Shown: piece by piece, positions 1 to 5,569 of the stretch
Layout of the letters: every line of letters starts with the position of its first letter
How positions within the stretch are numbered: position 1 is the first letter of the stretch
Assembly (NCBI GenBank): GCA_016841005.1
Contig: JAEORG010000471.1
Coordinates: 1 to 7,763 of the forward strand
From: Candidatus Thorarchaeota archaeon
GTDB lineage: Archaea > Asgardarchaeota > Thorarchaeia > Thorarchaeales > Thorarchaeaceae
DNA: 7,763 bases
Reading direction: 5' to 3'
The notes under the pieces: model-generated
The model's input: the letters and a program-made list of their open reading frames with translations, nothing else
Databases searched by the model: none
What the model was told of the DNA's origin: nothing
Position numbers and translations under genes: made by a program

Positions 1-906
1 CTCACGGAAGGTGACGACTTCCAAATTCGAGTCACTGCAACTTGTTCCGAAGGAGTGACAGAGGTAGCTCAGACAGTTGGAACATTTGCAGTACACCAGC
101 ATGCTTTGACTCGTCCAATAGTTCAGTACCCCAATGGAGGAGAGAAGATCAATCAATCAGCAGTTATTCAATGGTCAGGGGCAGTTGATACCCTTTCATA
201 TGATGTTTATTATAAGGTTGAATACTCGCCGGATGATGGAGAATCTTGGATTACCTTAGCAAAAGATATGGTTGATAACAGCTTATTTTGGGATACAGAA
301 GTAGTAGTTAAGGGTGAATCATTTCTAGTAAGGGTTATTGCAACTTCTGCTGGTGGACCTGTCACTGAGGATACATCTGATGATGTCTTCTCTCTTATAG
401 CCCATACTCTAAGCAATCCTATAATTCTAAGCCCTACCGGGGGAGGGACTTACAAGGACTCGATTAATATTAATTGGACTGAATCTATTAATTCATGGGG
501 TTACCACGTATCATATTCTGTCTTCTTTACATTTGACGGCATCAATTGGATAGGGTTGGCGTCAGATATCAATGAAACATCATTTGTATGGGATATTTCA
601 ACGATTGCAGATGGAACTGATTATGGAGTCAAAGTCATTGCTCATGTTGAGGAGGGTCTCACCTCCTTTGCGACTACACCAGCTTTCACAATTCAAAATC
701 AAGAAGTAACAACTACTACTACGACAACCACCACTACAACATCAACTACTACAACAACAACAACTACTGGTGCTGGAACAACCAACACAACTACTGCAAT
801 AGAGCCTGAATATGATGTTATGGTTACTGCGGGTGCTTCAATAGGCGGGGCGATTGCTATAGTTGCAGTCATAATCTTTTGTATTAAATCCAAACCTGGA
901 AAATAG
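1..906 (+). CDS. Surface protein with Kre9/FN3-like modules, Thr-rich stalk and C-terminal membrane anchor (5' partial)
   Basis: The frame is open from base 1, so the gene begins upstream; a GTG at 55 lies inside a domain and is not a credible start. The visible part is 301 residues. It starts in the tail of one module (RVTATCSEG, residues 10-18), then has two full modules of about 95-100 residues (39-136 and 140-233). Each opens with P-I-[IV]...P-x-G-G, followed by an IxW strand and a later F-x-W-D strand, as in Kre9/KNH-like or FN3-like beta-sandwich domains. A Thr tract (237-256) and a Thr/Asn-rich stretch lead to a transmembrane helix (273-295) and the tail KSKPGK. The predicted topology is ectodomain outside and basic tail in the cytoplasm. 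The modules match those of the next gene in sequence and linkers, so the two are paralogous at least here; whether this one also begins with a beta-helix cannot be seen. A binding or adhesion role is inferred. Confidence 0.85.
   Translation, partial: LTEGDDFQIRVTATCSEGVTEVAQTVGTFAVHQHALTRPIVQYPNGGEKINQSAVIQWSGAVDTLSYDVYYKVEYSPDDGESWITLAKDMVDNSLFWDTEVVVKGESFLVRVIATSAGGPVTEDTSDDVFSLIAHTLSNPIILSPTGGGTYKDSININWTESINSWGYHVSYSVFFTFDGINWIGLASDINETSFVWDISTIADGTDYGVKVIAHVEEGLTSFATTPAFTIQNQEVTTTTTTTTTTTSTTTTTTTTGAGTTNTTTAIEPEYDVMVTAGASIGGAIAIVAVIIFCIKSKPGK
709..768 (+). repeat. Poly-threonine coding tract (T11-S-T8)
   Basis: Twenty consecutive codons encode 11 Thr, one Ser and 8 Thr just before the membrane anchor of the first gene. 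The Thr codons are a mix of ACA, ACT, ACC and ACG rather than a pure triplet repeat. This suggests the protein sequence is maintained by selection and is not only the product of recent slippage. In archaeal and eukaryotic surface proteins such tracts usually act as extended, O-glycosylated stalks holding the ectodomain away from the membrane; here that role is inferred from position. Confidence 0.85.
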
Positions 907-924
907 ATTTCAGTATAGTGATAA

Positions 925-940
925 AAACCAAGTATATTAT
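925..940 (+). promoter_or_regulatory. Candidate archaeal BRE/TATA promoter element for the 974 gene
   Basis: The AT-rich stretch AAACCAAGTATATTAT has a TATA-like core (AAGTATATTA, 931-940) preceded by a purine/A-rich segment that could serve as a BRE. Transcription starting about 25 nt downstream would begin near 960 and leave a short leader before the ATG. The first ten bases recur exactly at 944-953. In an AT-rich gap this match is weak, and the gene could equally be read through from upstream. Confidence 0.3.
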
Positions 941-966
941 TGTAAACCAAGTAAATTTTACCGGGG

Positions 967-972
967 AAGGAG
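967..972 (+). promoter_or_regulatory. Ribosome-binding site of the 974 gene, unusually close to the ATG
   Basis: AAGGAG, complementary to the 3' end of archaeal 16S rRNA, ends one base before the ATG, closer than the usual 5-9 nt. No ATG, GTG or TTG occurs in frame between the previous stop and 974. The next in-frame candidate, a GTG at 995, is too far from this site, so the start stays at 974. The GGGG at 963-966 could allow a shifted pairing register. Confidence 0.55.
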
Positions 973-973
973 A

Positions 974-2875
974 ATGAAACATCACGGAAAAGCAGTGAAT
1001 AAGAAAATTTCTAGTTCTATTTTGATTACTTTCCTCATTGTAATAACCTTGGCTCAATCTCAAATCTTCTCGCCAGAGATTAACTATACAACTCATCCTA
1101 GTATTCATCACTCAAGTGTTCAATCTGAATATAGTGAAAAATCTCCAATCTCAATAAACGGGAATAATGATTTTGCATTCCAAGCGGGAGCAAATGGATG
1201 GGCAGGTAATGGTAGTGAAATCAATCCATATATCATCCGTAATCTGAATATTACTTCTACATCAAATTCAACGGTTCTTGCAGATGTTTCTAATACTGAC
1301 GTATATTTTCGGATTGAGGGAAGTATCTTCTCAGGCGGCTCCTTTGCAATTGATTTTTCAAACGTTACAAATGCACTTGTGTGCAATAACAGCTTCCAGG
1401 ATTATTCACTTCGAGGAATCAGTATTTCTGGCTCTTATAATACTAAACTTGAGAATAATTCAATCAGTAAAACTACTGAGGGCGGGGTGGGAGTTTTCTT
1501 TTCAAATTGTCAAGCTAGCTCAATCAGCAATAATACCATAGAGAGTGGTGGTGAGTTTGGAATCGTAATGGATTATAGCAGTAATTGTTCTGTTTTCTAT
1601 AATGATTTATCGAGTCAGACGAATTCAGGGATACTAGTCCGAGATTCTGACAGAAACAGGTTCTATGGTAATAATATTCATCATAATGGAGTAACGGGAA
1701 TAATCCTTGGTAATGCAAATTACTGTAATATTACGGAAAATATAATCTTCAACAATTATGAGAGAGCCATTGACATTCAAGAATCCTCTCATACCATTAT
1801 TCAGAACAACTTAATCTATGATCATCCTGATGAAGGTGTGAAAATAATAGGACCTTCAAGTATCATTCAGAACAATACATTCTTCAACAACTCATTATGG
1901 GCACTTCAACTCTATTCAGCTGTTATTAATATCACATTCAACAACTTCATTGATAATGGAGCTCCTGTCTATGGTGGAGGGGATGTAGAAGAGCACAAAG
2001 AAGAAAACAACTATGACTATAACTATTGGTCTGATTGGTCTTGGCCTGATAGAAATAATGATAGTATTGTAGACAATCCCAAGTATATTACAAATACTCA
2101 GGGAACATATGATTATCATCCTGTCACAGTCCCCTATATAGACCTTCGACGTCATATAATCAGTAATCCGAATATCCTAGTTCCAAATGATGATGATATC
2201 GAAATTCATACCAGCTCCAATATCACTTGGATACCTTCAGGAGATACTTTTGGACACACCCTCTCCTTTTCACTCTATTACAAAGCGGACGATGCAGGGT
2301 GGATAGAAATTGCTTCTAATCTATCCGTAAACTACTATTATTGGGATATGCTCTTTTTACCAGCTAGAACAAATTTAACCCTAAGAGTTACAGCTACGTG
2401 TTCCTCAGGATATAGCGTGGATAGCTATTCAATTACTCATATTGTGCTGGAACATACCATTAGAGGATTAGTTATTCTCAAACCAGAAGCCGGAGATGTG
2501 TTATCTGAGGACGTTTGGATTAGATGGTATTCTAGTGGTTGCACGGTCAATGATGATGTGTTCTATCGTCTTTACTACTCTAATGACGGCGGAAATAGCT
2601 GGATAACAATTGTAGAGGAACTTCTTTCCAATGATACCTCCTATCTTTGGAAACTCTATGACATTCCACCTGGATCAAATTATATGATAAAGGTCGTTGC
2701 AGAATGCTCCTCGGGGATTATGGTGGAAGCAATAACTAATGGTACTTTCACAATTAGTACGTGGCCTGGATTTCTTGACAACTCATTCTGGAAATCAGTT
2801 ATTGCAACAAGTATAGTTCTCAGTGTAATTGTTATCTTAGTCTATTTCTTTAGAAGAAGAAAAATCAAATTATGA
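974..2875 (+). CDS. Surface protein: parallel beta-helix, two Kre9/FN3-like modules, C-terminal membrane anchor
   Basis: The protein has 633 residues. A basic N-terminus and hydrophobic segment (about 14-28) form a signal peptide. Residues 58-90 carry the archaeal beta-helix opening (PISINGNNDF, then GWAGNG and NPYIIRN). Up to about 385 runs a right-handed parallel beta-helix of the NosD/PbH1 type, with repeated N-N-[ST]-[IF] turns. It closes with NYWSD (350-354) and an Asp-rich loop, DRNNDSIVDNP (359-369), that may bind calcium. Two Kre9-like modules follow (about 396-492 and 495-596), each with a V-x-A-[TE]-C-S-S-G strand (C476, C578). PGF (598-600), a transmembrane helix (about 605-626) and RRRKIKL end the protein. 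Many N-x-S/T sequons suggest glycosylation. Beta-helices of this kind often bind or cleave polysaccharides, but no catalytic residues are recognisable, so a binding or structural role is safer. The gene ends in tandem stops, TGA TAA. The start is the first possible codon after the preceding gene. Confidence 0.88.
   Translation: MKHHGKAVNKKISSSILITFLIVITLAQSQIFSPEINYTTHPSIHHSSVQSEYSEKSPISINGNNDFAFQAGANGWAGNGSEINPYIIRNLNITSTSNSTVLADVSNTDVYFRIEGSIFSGGSFAIDFSNVTNALVCNNSFQDYSLRGISISGSYNTKLENNSISKTTEGGVGVFFSNCQASSISNNTIESGGEFGIVMDYSSNCSVFYNDLSSQTNSGILVRDSDRNRFYGNNIHHNGVTGIILGNANYCNITENIIFNNYERAIDIQESSHTIIQNNLIYDHPDEGVKIIGPSSIIQNNTFFNNSLWALQLYSAVINITFNNFIDNGAPVYGGGDVEEHKEENNYDYNYWSDWSWPDRNNDSIVDNPKYITNTQGTYDYHPVTVPYIDLRRHIISNPNILVPNDDDIEIHTSSNITWIPSGDTFGHTLSFSLYYKADDAGWIEIASNLSVNYYYWDMLFLPARTNLTLRVTATCSSGYSVDSYSITHIVLEHTIRGLVILKPEAGDVLSEDVWIRWYSSGCTVNDDVFYRLYYSNDGGNSWITIVEELLSNDTSYLWKLYDIPPGSNYMIKVVAECSSGIMVEAITNGTFTISTWPGFLDNSFWKSVIATSIVLSVIVILVYFFRRRKIKL
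2765..2872 (+). other. PGF-type C-terminal sorting-signal candidate
   Basis: This stretch encodes the last 36 residues: P-G-F (598-600), a short polar spacer, a hydrophobic helix to about 626, then the basic end RRRK. This order matches the tripartite PGF-CTERM plan recognised by archaeosortase A in haloarchaea and methanogens, where the tail is removed and replaced by a lipid anchor. The Gly-rich start typical of PGF-CTERM helices is missing, and neither complete neighbouring tail (genes 1 and 3) has PGF. A plain membrane anchor is the alternative. Confidence 0.4.
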
Positions 2876-2986
2876 TAAGTAATCTACAAAATGAAACCAT
2901 AAAACCTCAAAAATGACTCTCAAGTAACCATCAAACTTGACAATAAAACAGCAAGTCCCAGAGTTAATAAGAAAGTTATGTGAATA

Positions 2987-2992
2987 TTTTTT
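2987..2992 (+). terminator. T tract, possible archaeal terminator of the 974 gene
   Basis: Six consecutive T residues follow the coding end by about 110 bases. Archaeal RNA polymerase can terminate at U-rich stretches without a stable hairpin. The weak stem at 2920-2940 lies about 45 bases upstream and is unlikely to cooperate. This is the best candidate in the gap, but a single T6 in AT-rich DNA is thin evidence. Confidence 0.25.
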
Positions 2993-3051
2993 GTTCCTGT
3001 TGTGTTAGGGGTAAAACCAGAGCCATTCGGCTATGGTGTGCTATAGGACCA

Positions 3052-3056
3052 GGGAG
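3052..3056 (+). promoter_or_regulatory. Ribosome-binding site deciding the 3066 start
   Basis: GGGAG lies nine bases before the ATG at 3066, a normal archaeal spacing. The alternative in-frame ATG at 3102 (Met13) has no such site at a useful distance. The in-frame ATG at 3057 is followed at once by TAG, so it cannot be the start and it also blocks any upstream extension. Confidence 0.6.
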
Positions 3057-3065
3057 ATGTAGCCA

Positions 3066-5567
3066 ATGCCATCTTGGAAACTCGAAGGCAAAGCATTTGA
3101 AATGAGAGTAGGCAGATTGCTTTTTCTTACATTTATTGTAGGAATAGGTCTGATTCTATGTCTTTCGAATACCAGTACAACCTATTCTTCTGGAGTATTC
3201 GAAACTGACTCGAATGGGATAAATGAGGTAATTCAAAACATACCGCTTCTTGCCTCAGATGATCCAATTTCTATTAATGGGGACCCTGAGTTGGGAAGCC
3301 AGACTGACTATAATTATGTCATTGCAAATAAGACGATTGATGCCACAGGACCTTCACAACACGCTATATCTATATCCAATACTCAGACTCCTTTTGAAAT
3401 TAGAAATTGTACGCTCATCGGAGTCACCGATGTTTCTGCGCTTCTTTTGTATCATGTAAGTAACTGCACATTGACAGACGTGCGAATCATTTCCAATGAG
3501 CAGATTGGAATAGAACTATACCAAGTATACAACATAACCATATTCAAGTGTAATATGACCGAGAACTGGAAAGGAATCACACTGGCTTCTTCGTCGTATG
3601 TGGAAGTATCCAACAGTACATTTCAATCGAACTCACATACTGGGATATCTATAGATTCTTCGAGCAGGAACAATAAGATTACCTGGAATGCATTTGACTT
3701 GAATTATATTAACGCACGAGATGATGATTCGACGTTAAGTAACAATTTCACACAAAACTTCTGGTCGGACTATCTTGGAGAAGATCTAAATTGGAATAGA
3801 ATTGGAGATTCTCCACATGTTATTCCTCAAAGCGAAGGGAATACAGACCCAATTCCTTTCATGCTCCCTCCAGATCGTCCTCCAGTATATTGGAGAGGTA
3901 CGCCAGGTGATGAGGTTAGGGAATATGGAGATAGTATTGTAATCGCTTTGGATGCCGCAGTGAATGGAGGACTTGAAGGCTGGTATCTGAACGACTCACG
4001 GTTTAGTATCAGTGACACAGGAGTAATCACAAACGATAATTGGATTCCTGTTGGGAATCATGGATTTAATGTAACAGTCACAAATCTTTATGGCGATGTT
4101 CTGACTGGGTTATTTACTCTCCATGTTGTAGATACAACTCTCCCAACTTGGATAGAAACGCCTACTAATCAAGTTGTTGAGATTGGAGACCCCTTTCTCT
4201 ATGATGTCAATGCAACTGATTTGTCAATTCCCCTCTATTATTGGTTAGAATCTTCACCGTACTTTGAAGTTAATAGTGCCACAGGTGAGATTCAAAATAA
4301 TGACACACTACCAGCGTACATTGCTCATCCAGTACATGTATATGTTCGAGATGCAGAAGGACTGCAAATTGACGCTACATTTACAGTGACCCCAGAAGAT
4401 ACACTCCCACCAGTATGGGACGAGCCATTATCAGACCAAATCATAGAATATGGATATACGTTATCATATGATATAGATGCATCAGATTTCTCAGGTTTGG
4501 ACACATGGTCTGTTAACGACTCTCTATTCCAAATTGATAATTCAGGAATATTAACAAATGCAACTACTCTCGATTTGGGAACATATGCAATTATGGTGAG
4601 CGTGAATGATACCATAGGCAATGTCTTGACTGGTACGGTTACAATAACAGTTCAAGATACCATACCACCAGAGTGGGTCATATGGCCAACAAATCAGATT
4701 CTTGAACGGGGGGATCCCTTAAGACTACAACTTGAAGTTTCGGATAATGCTGAAGTTGCATATTGGAGAGTAAGTGATTTTGATTATTTTGATATCACAA
4801 CACAGGGGCTTTTGTTTAATACAAAACCCTTAGATCAAGTTGCTTATACATTGACAATTACGGCCTATGACACAAGTGGTAACTCAGTGTATGCAAGTTT
4901 CAGCATCACAATACAGGACACATCAGATCCAACCTGGCAAACGGTGTTAACGAATTATACATTTGAATTAGGAAATCTTGTGAGAATTCCATTAAGCGCA
5001 CATGATTATTCAGGACTTACAGGTTGGACTGTCGATGAAGTGACTCTCTTCTCTATCGACGATACAGGAATTGTTAGAAATGCAACTTTTCTATCAGTTG
5101 GTTCATACACAGTACATGTTTCAGTTAGTGATGTCGTGGGGCATATATTGTATGGCTCTTTCACTGTTGATGTCCAAGATACTACAGCACCGACTTGGTC
5201 CAATGTCCCCTCAGAATTATACATAACAGCACCAGATATCCTTGCTTACCAGCTCACAACTTTTGACATTTCTGGAATCGATCGTTGGGAGGTCAATGAC
5301 ACAGACAATTTCATAGTTAATCAACAGGGCGTATTTGCTGGATTGAGAGCACTTCCAGCAGGTGTTTACATTGTCGAAATAACAGCATATGATCAATATG
5401 AAAACCATGCATCTGTTACAATTACAATTCATGCATTTGGACATGATATTACAATATTTGCTCTCGGTGCGGGGATGTGGGGAGTTACTATAGTATTAGC
5501 AGCTCTGCTGTTTTACAAGTTCAATCCTGATAGAAAATGGTTTAATAGAAAAGGAGGGGGAGCTTAA
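3066..5567 (+). CDS. Surface protein: short beta-helix, six cadherin/Ig-like repeats, C-terminal membrane anchor
   Basis: The protein has 833 residues. An N-terminal signal peptide has a hydrophobic core at about 18-33 after a basic region (MRVGR). A beta-helix domain spans about 66-265, opening with DDPISINGD and closing with the NosD-like end NFWSDYLGED...IGDSP (231-250); it is shorter than the helix in the previous gene. Six beta-sandwich modules follow from about 272 to 789. Each opens with P-x-W, contains a central W then F-x-[IV]-x-x-x-G, and ends in a [VI]-x-[DT] strand leading to the linker D-T-x-x-P-x-W. This resembles cadherin-like (CADG) and He-PIG/Ig-like repeats. A transmembrane helix (about 795-817) and the basic tail NPDRKWFNRKGGGA complete it. 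The regular spacing suggests a stiff rod presenting the beta-helix far from the membrane. The function is probably adhesion or envelope structure; no enzyme motif was seen. Its last codons carry the ribosome-binding site of the next gene. Confidence 0.88.
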   Translation: MPSWKLEGKAFEMRVGRLLFLTFIVGIGLILCLSNTSTTYSSGVFETDSNGINEVIQNIPLLASDDPISINGDPELGSQTDYNYVIANKTIDATGPSQHAISISNTQTPFEIRNCTLIGVTDVSALLLYHVSNCTLTDVRIISNEQIGIELYQVYNITIFKCNMTENWKGITLASSSYVEVSNSTFQSNSHTGISIDSSSRNNKITWNAFDLNYINARDDDSTLSNNFTQNFWSDYLGEDLNWNRIGDSPHVIPQSEGNTDPIPFMLPPDRPPVYWRGTPGDEVREYGDSIVIALDAAVNGGLEGWYLNDSRFSISDTGVITNDNWIPVGNHGFNVTVTNLYGDVLTGLFTLHVVDTTLPTWIETPTNQVVEIGDPFLYDVNATDLSIPLYYWLESSPYFEVNSATGEIQNNDTLPAYIAHPVHVYVRDAEGLQIDATFTVTPEDTLPPVWDEPLSDQIIEYGYTLSYDIDASDFSGLDTWSVNDSLFQIDNSGILTNATTLDLGTYAIMVSVNDTIGNVLTGTVTITVQDTIPPEWVIWPTNQILERGDPLRLQLEVSDNAEVAYWRVSDFDYFDITTQGLLFNTKPLDQVAYTLTITAYDTSGNSVYASFSITIQDTSDPTWQTVLTNYTFELGNLVRIPLSAHDYSGLTGWTVDEVTLFSIDDTGIVRNATFLSVGSYTVHVSVSDVVGHILYGSFTVDVQDTTAPTWSNVPSELYITAPDILAYQLTTFDISGIDRWEVNDTDNFIVNQQGVFAGLRALPAGVYIVEITAYDQYENHASVTITIHAFGHDITIFALGAGMWGVTIVLAALLFYKFNPDRKWFNRKGGGA
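3879..5432 (+). repeat. Six tandem cadherin/Ig-like modules (protein-level repeat, about 87 aa)
   Basis: The module-opening Trp falls at residues 276, 362, 451, 537, 624 and 711, and the central Trp at 306, 393, 481, 567, 654 and 741, so spacing is 86-89 throughout. Linkers read DTTLPTW, DTLPPVW, DTIPPEW, DTSDPTW and DTTAPTW. The D-x-S-G motif before the central Trp is present in modules 3, 5 and 6; modules 1, 2 and 4 have diverged there. I noticed no long nucleotide identity between modules, so the duplication looks old. The same module recurs once in the next gene. Confidence 0.85.
5552..5559 (+). promoter_or_regulatory. Strong ribosome-binding site inside the end of the upstream gene
   Basis: AGGAGGGG is written into the Lys-Gly-Gly codons closing the preceding coding region, 10-12 bases before the TTG at 5570. 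It is the strongest Shine-Dalgarno match in the window and is the main reason for choosing TTG over the later ATG at 5618, which would remove the basic part of the signal peptide. Stop and start are two bases apart, pointing to coupled translation. Confidence 0.75.
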
Positions 5568-5569
5568 AA

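Larger units (their letters stand above)
2876..3065 (+). other. 190-bp intergenic region before the 3066 gene
   Basis: No gene is visible; the only ATG-initiated reading near its start (2891) stops after three codons. The first half is very A-rich. It has a six-bp perfect inverted repeat (TCAAGT at 2920-2925, ACTTGA at 2935-2940, nine-base loop) and a run of six T at 2987-2992. The last 60 bases are richer in G and C, with a short complementarity (CCAT 3023-3026, ATGG 3033-3036), and end in the ribosome-binding site. The likely content is the end of one transcript and the promoter and leader of the next. TTAATAA (2964-2970) and GAATATTTT (2982-2990) are possible TATA elements; neither is convincing. 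Confidence 0.5.

Noticed and set aside
55..57. GTG at 55 as start of the first gene
   Set aside because: The frame is open upstream to base 1 and the preceding residues continue a recognisable module strand (RVTATCSEG), so the gene is 5'-truncated by the window.
709..768. Microsatellite or CRISPR-like array
   Set aside because: There are no repeat-spacer units, and the triplets vary synonymously inside a coding frame.
699..950. Minus-strand ORF rich in Val
   Set aside because: It is the antisense of the Thr tract and membrane helix; the poly-Val composition is a by-product of ACN codons.
2048..2080. Dockerin-type calcium repeat in gene 2
   Set aside because: The Asp-rich loop occurs once, not as the paired loop-helix of dockerins, and it sits at the normal end of a NosD-like helix.
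974..2875. Copper-handling NosD role for the beta-helix proteins
   Set aside because: Only the fold signature is shared; no nitrous-oxide reductase or other nos gene is nearby, and the added modules and membrane anchor point to the cell surface.
2920..2940. Intrinsic hairpin terminator after gene 2
   Set aside because: The six-bp stem has only two G-C pairs and no adjacent T run, so it is too weak to call.
3102..3104. ATG at 3102 as start of the rod protein
   Set aside because: It would give a neat signal peptide, but the Shine-Dalgarno match at 3052-3056 is correctly spaced for 3066 and none serves 3102. It remains a possible secondary start.
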